NCBI GenBank assembly: GCA_963610315.1
Contig: CAVDMV010000013.1
Span: 1 to 47,187 of the forward strand
Direction: 5' to 3'
Source of the DNA: UBA3210 sp963610315
Lineage (GTDB): Bacteria; Bacillota_I; Bacilli_A; RFN20; CAG-449
DNA length: 47,187 nucleotides
A model generated the notes under the pieces. The model did no database searches. It had not been told where the DNA came from and worked only from the letters and a program-made list of their open reading frames with translations. Both the position numbers and the translations under genes were made by a program. The stretch's first letter is position 1. Every line of letters begins with the position of its first letter. Positions 1-8,109 of this stretch are shown here, one piece after another.

Positions 1-69
1 TTACTTGGTATATCTTATAACGATAAGACTTTAAAACATGATTCAATGGTTGAGATAATAAAATTATAA
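1..69 (+). CDS. C-terminal fragment of an unidentified gene
   Basis: The first 69 bases read as 22 open codons ending in TAA, giving a C-terminus that finishes MVEIIKL. A good hairpin terminator follows 14 bases later in the same direction, which supports this being the end of a real plus-strand gene that starts outside the window. The fragment is too short to assign a family or function. It would converge on the MATE gene that ends at 139. Confidence 0.4.
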   Translation, partial: LLGISYNDKTLKHDSMVEIIKL

Positions 70-81
70 TTAGTTAAAAAT

Positions 82-126
82 AAAAGGCTGTTAATAAATC
101 TATTAGGTTTAATAACAGCTTTTTAT
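82..126. terminator. Bidirectional intrinsic terminator
   Basis: The arms GCTGTTA (88-94) and TAACAGC (113-119) form a stem, extended outward by A-T and G-T pairs, with T-runs on both strands. It can end the plus-strand gene that stops at 69 and the minus-strand MATE gene that stops at 139. Confidence 0.7.
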
Positions 127-138
127 AAAATTTTTAAA

Positions 139-1485
139 TTAACACATATTTTTTGTCATTTTTTTGTAATAAAAGATAAAGCACGGTATTTCTAATAATG
201 CACTTAAAACCCATGAACAAATATACAATAAATATAATGATTCAATTGTGTGGTAATAACTAAATATCGTATATACCCAAATAATTCTAAATACGCAGAC
301 ACCAAAAACTTCTAATAGCATTGGTAAGAAAGTTTTACCTAACCCCCTACTAGCCGCGATAGCTGAATCCATTAAAGCTGATACAAAATAAGAATATCCC
401 ATGATTCTAAGTCGTTGTAATCCAGCCGATATAGTCGCTTCATCAGTAGTAAAAAGTAATAATGCAGGTCGACCTCCAAGTTCTAAAAATACACCAATAA
501 TTAGGCCTACTCCTAAAGAATATACTAAAGAAATTAAATACGTATGAAGAATTCTTTTCTTCTTACCTGCGCCGTAATTTTGACCGATAAAGGAACTACC
601 AGCATAATAAAATGCCGCCATAATATCATAAACTAACGCATCGTAATTAGTTGCCGCGGAATTACCATTGACCATTGTAATATCGAATGTATTTACGCTA
701 CCTTGGATAAATAAATTCGCGACCGCGAAAATTGCATTTTGTAATGAAGCAGGAATACCAATTTTTAATAATTCCATCGTATCGTTTTGATTAGGTTTAA
801 TTTCTTTGAACTTAAGTTTAAATTCATCATTCCTCTTTGTTAAAGAAATTAAAATTAAACTCATCGATAAATATTGAGAAATACTACTAGCAAGAGCGAC
901 ACCTAAAACATCTAGCCTACAAACTGCAACAAAGAACATATTTAAACCAATGTTTAAAGCTCCAGCGATCGCTAAAAATATTAAAGGTTTTTTTGTATCA
1001 CCTAAAGCAGAATAAATTGCGTTACCATAATTATAAAGTGCTACCCCAGGCATACCACATAAATAGACGCAGAAATATAATCTCGCATCAGCAAAAACTT
1101 CTTCTTTTGTTCCTAATACGCTTAATAAAGGATAAGATAAAGATATACCTAAAATTGCGAATAAAAGGCCAATAATAAAGCAAAGAATAACGCCGTTATG
1201 AATGGTTATATGAATTCTTTCTTCGTCTTTTTGTCCGATAGCTTTAGCGACAATTACATTAACTGCATTACCCATACCGATCATTATACCAGTAAATAAT
1301 GAAACTAATATCGAAGTAGAACCAACTGCACCGATAGAATTCTTTCCACCGAACTGTCCAACTACGATAATATCTGATAAATTAAATAATACTTGTAAGA
1401 AATTGGATAACATCAAAGGTAAAGAAAATAAGAATATTTGTTTCCAAAGATTACCTTTTGTCATGTCTAAACTTTTTGAAGCCAT
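139..1485 (-). CDS. MATE family efflux transporter
   Basis: This is a 448-residue multidrug/toxin extrusion transporter with about twelve predicted membrane helices, expected to export a cationic drug or metabolite from the cytoplasm using an ion gradient. The N-terminus (DMTKGNLWKQIFLFSLPLML) and the segment NLSDIIVVGQFGG match the conserved first helix of DinF/NorM-like MATE proteins. The length is normal for the family. The ATG at 1485 is preceded by a good ribosome-binding site (GAGGTGAATT). It is transcribed in the same direction as the merR gene, 61 bases downstream of it, and has its own candidate promoter. The substrate cannot be told from sequence. It differs clearly from the second MATE gene at 2399, so the two are not a recent duplication. 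Confidence 0.93.
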   Translation of the reverse strand: MASKSLDMTKGNLWKQIFLFSLPLMLSNFLQVLFNLSDIIVVGQFGGKNSIGAVGSTSILVSLFTGIMIGMGNAVNVIVAKAIGQKDEERIHITIHNGVILCFIIGLLFAILGISLSYPLLSVLGTKEEVFADARLYFCVYLCGMPGVALYNYGNAIYSALGDTKKPLIFLAIAGALNIGLNMFFVAVCRLDVLGVALASSISQYLSMSLILISLTKRNDEFKLKFKEIKPNQNDTMELLKIGIPASLQNAIFAVANLFIQGSVNTFDITMVNGNSAATNYDALVYDIMAAFYYAGSSFIGQNYGAGKKKRILHTYLISLVYSLGVGLIIGVFLELGGRPALLLFTTDEATISAGLQRLRIMGYSYFVSALMDSAIAASRGLGKTFLPMLLEVFGVCVFRIIWVYTIFSYYHTIESLYLLYICSWVLSALLEIPCFIFYYKKMTKNMC

Positions 1486-1513
1486 AATTCACCTCTACAC
1501 TACACGAATTATT

Positions 1514-1541
1514 ATTTTAACACCATTAAAATTAACTACAA
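1514..1541 (-). promoter_or_regulatory. Candidate promoter of the first MATE gene
   Basis: On the minus strand TTGTAG (1536-1541) is followed after 16 bases by TAAAAT (1514-1519), a reasonable sigma-A promoter, 28 bases before the start codon. No operator-like dyad like the one at 2335-2365 is visible here. Confidence 0.4.
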
Positions 1542-1546
1542 GCAAA

Positions 1547-2332
1547 TTAATCTAAAACATCAATAATTTGATATGCATTATCTTTTAAAACTTGGTCCAT
1601 CGTTTTAACTATTAATTGAACAGATGAAGAAGGAAAAAATTCTACATCAATATTTTTGCTTAAAAGGCGATAATTATATTCCTTATTTTTGAGAATAAGT
1701 AAATGTTCATTCTTCTCATTTTTTAATTTTTCATAATCTTCGTAGGTTGTTTCAAAAAAGATATATCTATCAGTTTTATCTTTAGTTTTTTTCTTTAAGA
1801 CGCCATAAAGGCCTCCAATATAAATGCCTCTTTTATAATAAGATGGAAATATAGATGCGTATTTTTCAAAGCTATCTTCTTTAAATGAATTATGTTCTTC
1901 TTTATCAAAATTATATGGAATTAAAACTAGATAGAGAACAGGTAATTTACCTTTATAATAATTATCTTTTAAATATGCTTTTTTAGCGTTATTAAGTTCA
2001 ATAAATTTATTTATATTACTTAATCCTTTATTTAATTTATATATTTTTTTATCTACTTCTTTTTTAGAATACTCCAAGAATCCTTCTAAATCCACCTCAT
2101 TATTTTTTATATAACGTTCTTGGACAGTTTTTAAAGGAATCTCCGTTTCAATTGATAAAAAGATAATATCTGCGAAAGGAATTTGCTCTCTTGAATAATA
2201 GCGATAAGAAGATTCTTTATCAATATACATTGGTTTTAATATACCAATTTGATCATAATATCTTAATGATTTAATACTTAATCCAGTTAATAATGAAAAT
2301 TCACCAATTGATAACAAATTTTTATCTTTCAT
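1547..2332 (-). CDS. MerR family regulator, BmrR-like
   Basis: A 261-residue MerR-family transcription factor. The N-terminal winged helix-turn-helix is clear (LLSIGEFSLLTGLSIKSLRY, then YDQIGILKP and the YRYYS wing), followed by a dimerisation coiled coil and a C-terminal region of about 150 residues resembling the GyrI-like effector-binding fold of BmrR. Such proteins bind a hydrophobic or cationic drug and untwist a promoter with a 19-bp spacer. Exactly such a promoter lies between this gene and the divergent MATE gene. I chose the ATG at 2332: an open frame reaches 2416, but the family homology begins here and GGGAG lies at a suitable distance. The operator overlaps this ribosome-binding site, so binding would probably also control the regulator itself. 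Confidence 0.9.
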   Translation of the reverse strand: MKDKNLLSIGEFSLLTGLSIKSLRYYDQIGILKPMYIDKESSYRYYSREQIPFADIIFLSIETEIPLKTVQERYIKNNEVDLEGFLEYSKKEVDKKIYKLNKGLSNINKFIELNNAKKAYLKDNYYKGKLPVLYLVLIPYNFDKEEHNSFKEDSFEKYASIFPSYYKRGIYIGGLYGVLKKKTKDKTDRYIFFETTYEDYEKLKNEKNEHLLILKNKEYNYRLLSKNIDVEFFPSSSVQLIVKTMDQVLKDNAYQIIDVLD

Positions 2333-2334
2333 AG

Positions 2335-2365
2335 TTGACTCTCCCATATAGGGATAGTTTATCAT
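2335..2365 (+). promoter_or_regulatory. MerR-type promoter/operator of the second MATE gene
   Basis: On the plus strand -35 TTGACT (2335-2340) and -10 TATCAT (2360-2365) are separated by exactly 19 bases, the over-long spacer typical of MerR-activated promoters. The spacer carries a dyad with half sites ACTCTCCC and GGGATAGT around five bases (only one mismatch pair in the arms). The half site closely resembles my recollection of the BmrR target (GACTCTCCC). The element lies between the merR start codon (2332) and the MATE start (2399), so the regulator next door is the obvious ligand-dependent activator. Confidence 0.8.
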
Positions 2366-2398
2366 ATCTTGCGTACTAATAAAAGAGGTGAAAAATTT

Positions 2399-3745
2399 AT
2401 GGAAATGAGTCAACATTTTAGAAAAAGAGATTTATTAAAATTCTCACTTCCTACCATATGTATGATGATTATTTCATCAATCTATGGTGTTATTGATGGA
2501 TTATTTATATCAAATGTCGAAGGAGATACCGCCTTCAGCGCGGTTAATCTTATCATTCCTTTTGTGATGATTCTCGGCGTTTTTGGTTTCATGTTTGGTC
2601 AAGGAGGTTCAGCTTTAGTAAGTAAAACATTTGGTGAAGGAGATATTGAGAAAGGTAATCAATATTTTACGATGAATGTTATCGTTTTAACTATAATTTC
2701 TTTAATTATGTCTATCACAGGTTTCTTTTTAATTGAACCTGTATCTCGATTACTCGGCGCGACTGACGCGATGTTACCATATTGTGTAATGTATGGAAAA
2801 GCCTTAGTTCCGTTTGTCATATGCTTTTCTTTACAATATGCATTCCAATCATTTATGGTTGTCGCGAAGAAAACATTATTAAATTTCATATTTACATTAA
2901 TCGCTGGACTTACTAATATTGTCGGTGATTTCTTATTAGTCTACGTTTTTAAATATGGAGTAATCGGCGCGGCAATTGCTTCAGGGATATCTAGTTTAGT
3001 AGGTGCATTATTACCTATCTCCTATTTAATTATCTATCGTCATAAAAACACATTAAAATTTGTTCCTACTAAATTAGAAGCTAAACCATTAATTCAATCT
3101 TCAAGTAATGGTCTTTCAGAAATGGTATCGAATGTTTCGATGTCTTTAGTTAATATGTTATATAACGCTCAATTAATGTTATATATTGGTCAAGACGGCG
3201 TTACAGCTTATGGAATTATTATGTATGTCGGATTTATCTTTACCGGCGTTTATTTTGGTTTCTCGATGAGCGTTTCTCCATTAATCTCTTATCAATATGG
3301 GGCAAATAACAATAAAGAATTACAATCATTATTAAAGAATAGTTTATTAATCTATATTCTTTTTGCTTTAGTTTTATCGACTGCCGCGATATTATCTTCT
3401 TCATTACTAGCTTCAGCCTTTATTAGAAACAACGATGCTTTATTAGAACTATCTTCTAATGCATTAAAATTATATTCAATTAGTTATTACCTAGCTGGCT
3501 TTAATATCTTCTTCTCTGCCTTCTTTACTGCCTTAAATAATGGATTTGTATCAGGATTTATTTCCCTTGCAAGAACATTTATTTTCCAAGTAATTTGCAT
3601 CTATGTTCTTCCATTAATCTTTAAAGAAACAGGTTTATGGATCTCCATGAGCGTCTCTGAAGTTCTTTCTTTAGGAGTAAGTTTATTCTTCTTATTTAAG
3701 AAAAAAGATGTATATCTTTATTTTAATAATAAAAAGAATGCATAA
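2399..3745 (+). CDS. MATE family efflux transporter, MepA-like
   Basis: A 448-residue MATE transporter with about twelve membrane segments. The N-terminus (FRKRDLLKFSLPTICMMI) and the segment IYGVIDGLFISNVEG followed by GQGGSALVSKTFGEGD resemble the MepA branch of the family. It should export drugs or organic cations across the cytoplasmic membrane. The ATG at 2399 follows GAGGTG at 8 bases; an in-frame upstream codon at 2369 lies within the promoter region and is unlikely to be used. Expression is probably induced by the divergently encoded MerR protein through the 19-bp-spacer promoter. In Staphylococcus mepA is controlled by a MarR protein (MepR), so pairing with a MerR activator is a different solution. 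A strong terminator follows. Confidence 0.93.
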   Translation: MEMSQHFRKRDLLKFSLPTICMMIISSIYGVIDGLFISNVEGDTAFSAVNLIIPFVMILGVFGFMFGQGGSALVSKTFGEGDIEKGNQYFTMNVIVLTIISLIMSITGFFLIEPVSRLLGATDAMLPYCVMYGKALVPFVICFSLQYAFQSFMVVAKKTLLNFIFTLIAGLTNIVGDFLLVYVFKYGVIGAAIASGISSLVGALLPISYLIIYRHKNTLKFVPTKLEAKPLIQSSSNGLSEMVSNVSMSLVNMLYNAQLMLYIGQDGVTAYGIIMYVGFIFTGVYFGFSMSVSPLISYQYGANNNKELQSLLKNSLLIYILFALVLSTAAILSSSLLASAFIRNNDALLELSSNALKLYSISYYLAGFNIFFSAFFTALNNGFVSGFISLARTFIFQVICIYVLPLIFKETGLWISMSVSEVLSLGVSLFFLFKKKDVYLYFNNKKNA

Positions 3746-3775
3746 AAAAATCACTTCAACAAGTGATTTTTTTCT
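3744..3775. terminator. Bidirectional intrinsic terminator
   Basis: The arms AAAAAATCACTT and AAGTGATTTTTT flank the loop CAAC, with T-runs on both strands. It separates the plus-strand MATE gene (ends 3745) from the minus-strand activase gene (ends 3777). Confidence 0.85.
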
Positions 3776-3776
3776 T

Positions 3777-4619
3777 TTAAATAATTACTGCCGTCGAACA
3801 ACCATTGTCTAAAGCTACTTTTTGTAATTTTAATAAAGTGTCATCATCAACAATAACTTTTCCAAATTCTTTTATACCTTCTTCTCTAACACCAAAATAA
3901 CGATATTTTAATAATTTATATCTTACGTTAGATTTTATTATTTTTGAAACTTCCTTAACGGTATATTCATTTTCTTCTTCGTAGTGAGGAAGAATAACTG
4001 TTCTAACTTCTTCTAATTTATTTATTTTTAATAAATAATCTAAGTTTTTTAAAACGATATCATTATCTTTAGAAGTTATATATTGATGAAAAGAATTATT
4101 AAATGCTTTTATATCGAGCATTACTCCATCACTAACTAAAATTAAATCTTCCATCTTTTTTAAATCATAAGATCCATTTGAATCTAATAAACAAGTTAAG
4201 CCTATTTTTTTTACACGAATAAATAAGTTCTTAATAAATGAAGGATAAGTGCTACATTCACCTCCAGAAATAGTTATTCCTCTTATAAAAGGTCTAACTT
4301 CTTTAATTAAATTTAATAATTCTTCTTCACTATAATAAGTAACTTTCGGTGAAGATAAATTAGGACAAGTTTTTATGCAAGTATCACAATTTACACATTT
4401 ATCTTTAGACCAAATAACTTTGTTTTCTTCATTAATACTAAGAGCATTAACTGGGCACTTTTTAACACATTTCCCGCATGAAATACATAAATTTATCGTT
4501 TCAGGATTATGGCAATAAAGGCACCTAAAAGGACAACCTTGAACAAAGATAACGAGTCTATTTCCCGGCCCATCAACATTAGAAAATGTGATAATTTTAT
4601 TTACTGGAAGTTTTTCCAT
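3777..4619 (-). CDS. yjjW: YjjW-type glycyl-radical enzyme activase
   Basis: A 280-residue radical-SAM enzyme that would use S-adenosylmethionine and a [4Fe-4S] cluster to install the glycyl radical on its partner enzyme. The radical-SAM cysteines are Cys29, Cys33 and Cys36 (CPFRCLYC). Two ferredoxin-like cluster motifs follow (Cys45/48/51/55 and Cys75/78/81/85), the insert typical of glycyl-radical activases of the PflA type with extra clusters. The sequence ITISGGECS is the SAM-binding motif. The gene overlaps the end of the glycyl-radical enzyme gene by 23 bases, so the two are translationally coupled. The combination of neighbour, length and double cluster insert fits YjjW of E. coli. The physiological reaction of the pair is not evident from sequence. 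Confidence 0.88.
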   Translation of the reverse strand: MEKLPVNKIITFSNVDGPGNRLVIFVQGCPFRCLYCHNPETINLCISCGKCVKKCPVNALSINEENKVIWSKDKCVNCDTCIKTCPNLSSPKVTYYSEEELLNLIKEVRPFIRGITISGGECSTYPSFIKNLFIRVKKIGLTCLLDSNGSYDLKKMEDLILVSDGVMLDIKAFNNSFHQYITSKDNDIVLKNLDYLLKINKLEEVRTVILPHYEEENEYTVKEVSKIIKSNVRYKLLKYRYFGVREEGIKEFGKVIVDDDTLLKLQKVALDNGCSTAVII

Positions 4620-6120
4620 AAACTTTTCTTTCTAAAGCGTGACCACCGAGGGAAGCGCCTTTACCAAAGATAGTACAGTTATTAACCGATTGAGCGTTAT
4701 TATTTAATTTTTCAATTTCACTCTTTTTAACTAAATAACCAGTGACTCTAACTAAATCATTATCTTCGTTATAAGCAGTAAAATATCTCATTCCAGAATT
4801 AAATGATCCTTTAATAATATCTAAGATTGCTTCTTTAGAATTAGACCAAGTTTGATCAAATTTAAAGATATCACCTACTCCACATGGGAAGAATTTATGT
4901 AAACGTGATTCAACTTTTAAATGCGTGAATAAATCTGGTTCATAACCAACTGGTATTCTACATCCTGGTGCATCATCCATTCCATCTGTATCAATACCAA
5001 CTTGGGCGTGCATTTCATATTGATTATTATTACCTTCACAATATAAACCTTTATGGGCTTTTACTTGTTTTTCAATTGCTTCTAAAACTTTATAAGCTAA
5101 AGCATTCGCTTCTTCATTATGGCCAAATCCTAAGTTCTTATCTTTAATACCAAGAAGGTTATTAACGCATTCAGCAACACCGACTACGCCGACCATACCG
5201 GTAAAATATTTTTGTTCAACAAAGCCTTCTTTAACTAAGAAATTAGATTTAAAGAAAGAAGATTCTTCAACGATAAATTTAACTCTTTGGTCAATATATT
5301 CTAAGATTAAGTTAACATAATGAGGTAAGACATTATTAAAGAAGTCCTCTTGTGAAGTAGCTTCTAAAGATATTTCATATAATCTTAAACGTGGTAAAGT
5401 ATATCCACCTCCAGAAATATTTAAGGCGTTATAGCAACTCGCGATTCCATAAGGATGATCCTTATGTTCTAAAGAATACATTTTATCATTTGCAAAACTT
5501 GGTTTTGCTACCTTTAACATTGAATCAATTGAGTCTAAAGCTAAAGATGTAGGTGTAATATCTTCGTTATAAAGTAAAGTAATATTAGGTACAGCAAGTT
5601 TCATTTCTCTAGTTAAATCTAAAATAATACGAGTAATTTTACTATCTTCAGGACCAATATCCGCGTGAACAAATGAATCAGGAAGTGTCTTATCAATGTT
5701 CTTTAAAAATTCTTTTAAAATTTCTTTTGTAAAAGGATTATCCGCGTCCTTTTCAAATGGTTTAAAAATACGCGTAAAGTTACCTAAATAAACAGGAAAA
5801 GAAGTAATTGAAGGAACATGATGATAAAAAATAAGTAAATTAGAACAACATTCTAATAATGTTTTAGGCTTTTCTAATTCTAAAAAAGCACATCCTTTTT
5901 CCATTAAAATATCGTAATTGGGTAAAATATATCTCGGACGATAAGGATTAAGTCCTTCGCCTAAATCACAGACTTTTCTTTCTTCTAAAGCTTTAACCCA
6001 TAAAGGATTTCTTTTTAATACTTCTACTTCATTTTCAGCAAGACGGGCTAAGGCGAGAAGTTCTTGCGCATAAGTTAAAGAATTATCTTGTATGATATTC
6101 ATTAGTTTTGTTTCTTCCAT
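4597..6120 (-). CDS. yjjI: YjjI-type glycyl-radical enzyme
   Basis: A 507-residue oxygen-sensitive enzyme of the YjjI family (DUF3029). The glycyl-radical loop is RVTGY at residues 458-462, with Gly461 the expected radical site, close to the C-terminus. The most likely thiyl-radical residue is Cys229 in YGIASCYNALNISGGG. The length is close to E. coli YjjI (about 516 residues) and much shorter than pyruvate formate-lyase. It lacks the N-terminal ATP-cone expected of NrdD ribonucleotide reductases. Start: ATG at 6120 after GGAGG at 7 bases. The activase follows directly and overlaps. The substrate of YjjI is not known to me, so this is a glycyl-radical enzyme of unassigned reaction; its presence implies anaerobic or microaerobic life. 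Confidence 0.88.
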   Translation of the reverse strand: MEETKLMNIIQDNSLTYAQELLALARLAENEVEVLKRNPLWVKALEERKVCDLGEGLNPYRPRYILPNYDILMEKGCAFLELEKPKTLLECCSNLLIFYHHVPSITSFPVYLGNFTRIFKPFEKDADNPFTKEILKEFLKNIDKTLPDSFVHADIGPEDSKITRIILDLTREMKLAVPNITLLYNEDITPTSLALDSIDSMLKVAKPSFANDKMYSLEHKDHPYGIASCYNALNISGGGYTLPRLRLYEISLEATSQEDFFNNVLPHYVNLILEYIDQRVKFIVEESSFFKSNFLVKEGFVEQKYFTGMVGVVGVAECVNNLLGIKDKNLGFGHNEEANALAYKVLEAIEKQVKAHKGLYCEGNNNQYEMHAQVGIDTDGMDDAPGCRIPVGYEPDLFTHLKVESRLHKFFPCGVGDIFKFDQTWSNSKEAILDIIKGSFNSGMRYFTAYNEDNDLVRVTGYLVKKSEIEKLNNNAQSVNNCTIFGKGASLGGHALERKVYGKTSSK

Positions 6121-6185
6121 ATAGTACCTCCGACTAATATTATCTTATCACAAAGAGACATTTTTAAGAATATGTAAATCTTAAA

Positions 6186-6226
6186 TAGACAAATAGAAAT
6201 TTTAATTTTAAACTATTAATAGTTTA
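6186..6226 (+). promoter_or_regulatory. Promoter with an 18-bp perfect palindrome over the -10
   Basis: The plus strand shows TAGACA (6186-6191), a 17-base spacer and TAAACT (6209-6214). The -10 is the left half of the perfect palindrome TAAACTATTAATAGTTTA (6209-6226), an obvious place for a dimeric repressor. The start codon of the TRIC-family gene is 14 bases beyond the palindrome. The regulator is not encoded in this window as far as I can tell. Confidence 0.45.
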
Positions 6227-6240
6227 CTTAGAGGTTTATT

Positions 6241-6963
6241 ATGCATTTTGATTCTACTATTGACATCGTCTTATTCGTAATTCAATTAATTGGTTGTTTA
6301 TCTTTTTCTACTTCCGGGGCAATACGCGCGATTAGAAAGAAAACGGATATTTTAGGTGTGTGGATTTTAACTTTAATTGAAATATTCGGTGGAGGTCTTC
6401 TTAGAGATTTAATCATTAATAAAGAACCACCTCATATCTTTTGGGATGAAGAATATTTAGTTCTTGCCGGAGTATCTATAATTATTTCTACTATTTGGTT
6501 CTTAATTGGATATTTTCCAAAAACAGCCAATATGATTGAAAAGAAAAGACATGATTTTTGGATTTATCTTCTCGATGCATTAGGAACAAGTGCATTCGTA
6601 GTTTCAGGTGTTCAATTAACTGCATCTAATATTCCTAGTAATTTTTCTACTCTAGGAACTTATACTTATATAATTTCTTTAGGGGTAATAACTGGTATTG
6701 GAGGAGGAGTATTTAGAGACGTCTTTGTTGGAGATATTCCTACTGTCTTTAAAAAACACTTCTACATGACTCCTTGTATCATCGGCGCGGCTATCTATAC
6801 TGTCTTTTATTTACACTCCTTTAATCAATATGCATCAATCTTTATTTCAATGGCTATAATGGTTACTTTAAGAGTTTTAGCCACAATCTACAAATGGAAT
6901 TTACCAACCGCGAAAGGTTATAATGCATTAATAGAAAATAACCAAGATTTAACTAAAAAATAA
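6241..6963 (+). CDS. TRIC-family (UPF0126) membrane protein
   Basis: A 240-residue integral membrane protein of the bacterial TRIC cation-channel family (UPF0126, E. coli YadS-like). Two internally related halves are visible, each with a glycine-rich segment: FGGGLLRDLI near residue 58 and GIGGGVFRDVFVGDIP near residue 152; both end in a conserved RD. About seven membrane helices are predicted. Family members form homotrimeric pores for monovalent cations, although glycine import has been suggested for some. The ribosome-binding site is AGAGG. A NifU-domain gene follows 58 bases downstream with no terminator between, but with its own possible -10, so co-transcription is uncertain. Confidence 0.88.
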   Translation: MHFDSTIDIVLFVIQLIGCLSFSTSGAIRAIRKKTDILGVWILTLIEIFGGGLLRDLIINKEPPHIFWDEEYLVLAGVSIIISTIWFLIGYFPKTANMIEKKRHDFWIYLLDALGTSAFVVSGVQLTASNIPSNFSTLGTYTYIISLGVITGIGGGVFRDVFVGDIPTVFKKHFYMTPCIIGAAIYTVFYLHSFNQYASIFISMAIMVTLRVLATIYKWNLPTAKGYNALIENNQDLTKK

Positions 6964-7021
6964 TACATAAATATTAAATTATGATAGAATAATAATGCTT
7001 TGAAAGAAGGTATAAATTTAT

Positions 7022-7294
7022 ATGGAAAAAGAAATGGATATTGAAGAACAAATTAAAATGACACTTGATAAAGTTCGTCCATTCATTCAACGTGATGGAG
7101 GAGATGTCACATTCGATTCATTTATTGATGGAATCGTCTATGTTAATTTCTCTGGTGCATGCGATGGATGTATGATGATTGGTGATACATTAGGTTCAGG
7201 TATTTCAATTATTTTACAAGAAGAAGTTCCCGGCGTAATTGATGTTAAACTCGCAAGTGAAAAGCCTGTTCAAACTGAAGAAGAAAAAAAATAA
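7022..7294 (+). CDS. NifU C-terminal-domain Fe-S protein
   Basis: A 90-residue protein consisting only of the NifU C-terminal domain, which carries or transfers a [4Fe-4S] cluster during iron-sulfur protein assembly in the cytoplasm. The start IEEQIKMTLDKVRPFIQRDGGD is the family signature, and the cluster-binding motif is present as CDGC (residues 48-51). The usual proline of CxGCP is replaced by Met. The acidic C-terminal tail (EEEKK) is not conserved. The gene lies alone between the TRIC-like gene and a strong terminator. The radical-SAM and glycyl-radical-activase proteins in this window are the kind of client that would need such a carrier, which is inference. Confidence 0.9.
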   Translation: MEKEMDIEEQIKMTLDKVRPFIQRDGGDVTFDSFIDGIVYVNFSGACDGCMMIGDTLGSGISIILQEEVPGVIDVKLASEKPVQTEEEKK

Positions 7295-7325
7295 GTTAAC
7301 AATGAAGTTAACTTATTTTTTATTT
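7289..7325. terminator. Bidirectional intrinsic terminator
   Basis: The arms AAATAAGTTAAC (7289-7300) and GTTAACTTATTT (7307-7318) form a perfect 12-bp stem with a 6-base loop and T-runs on both strands. It lies between the converging NifU-domain and cysQ-like genes; the NifU-domain stop codon is inside the left arm. Confidence 0.88.
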
Positions 7326-7326
7326 A

Positions 7327-8109
7327 CTATAAAATATAAAGATTATCAATATCGTTTAAAATGGCATATCCATCATGATGGTAGACATCGACTTTGTTAT
7401 AAGTAATTGGTGACTTATCATAATGAATGAATACTCCTCCAGCTTCTTCAACAACAATTTGTCCTGCCGCGGTATCCCATTCTTTCGTTCCTTCACCATA
7501 TCTAAACATAACATCAGCTTCGCCACGTGCAATTAAGCAAAATTTAATCGCAGAGCCGACCTTATTTAATTGAACGATATTATGAGGATGTTTCTTAAAT
7601 ACTTCTAATTCTTTTTCTCCAATATGGAAACAAGATGTTAGCATCTTTAAATTAGTTTTATTTATTGAAACATGAATTCTAACTGGCTTATTACCTTCTT
7701 TAACGTAAAATGAGCCATTACCTTTTGAAGCGTAATAATATTCATCTTGGCAAGGAATAGTTACAACCCCTGCGACTACTTCATGATTATGAATTAAACC
7801 GATGTTAGTAGTAAACATACCATCTCTAATAACAAAGTCTTTTGTTCCATCGACTGGATCTACTACAAAGATATATTCTTTATTTAAACGTTCAAGATTA
7901 TCTTCACTTTCTTCAGTTAAGAAACCATAATCAGGAAATCTTTCTTGAAGATATTCTTTAATTAATTTATCCGCGGCTTTATCAGCTTGAGTAACAGGTG
8001 AATTATCAGATTTAATTTCTACATCAAAATGAGTATTATAAATCTCCATAATGACCTTTTTAGCTTTTAAAGAAGCTTCAATCATCGCTTCTAATTCTTT
8101 TTCGAACAT
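7327..8109 (-). CDS. cysQ: 3'(2'),5'-bisphosphate nucleotidase, CysQ-like
   Basis: A 260-residue member of the inositol monophosphatase superfamily. Metal-binding motifs are clear: EESED (about residue 66), DPVDGTKDF (about residue 83) and WDTAAGQIVVEEAGG (about residue 211). The aspartate in the last motif, with EWDTAAGQ rather than the longer inositol phosphatase form, points to CysQ, which turns 3'-phosphoadenosine 5'-phosphate (pAp) into AMP. An inositol-1-phosphatase role cannot be excluded. The start codon at 8109 lies inside the upstream nrnA-like gene (19-base overlap), so the two are probably made together. Both neighbours act on small nucleotide phosphates, which supports the pAp assignment. 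The gene ends at a bidirectional terminator. Confidence 0.82.
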   Translation of the reverse strand: MFEKELEAMIEASLKAKKVIMEIYNTHFDVEIKSDNSPVTQADKAADKLIKEYLQERFPDYGFLTEESEDNLERLNKEYIFVVDPVDGTKDFVIRDGMFTTNIGLIHNHEVVAGVVTIPCQDEYYYASKGNGSFYVKEGNKPVRIHVSINKTNLKMLTSCFHIGEKELEVFKKHPHNIVQLNKVGSAIKFCLIARGEADVMFRYGEGTKEWDTAAGQIVVEEAGGVFIHYDKSPITYNKVDVYHHDGYAILNDIDNLYIL

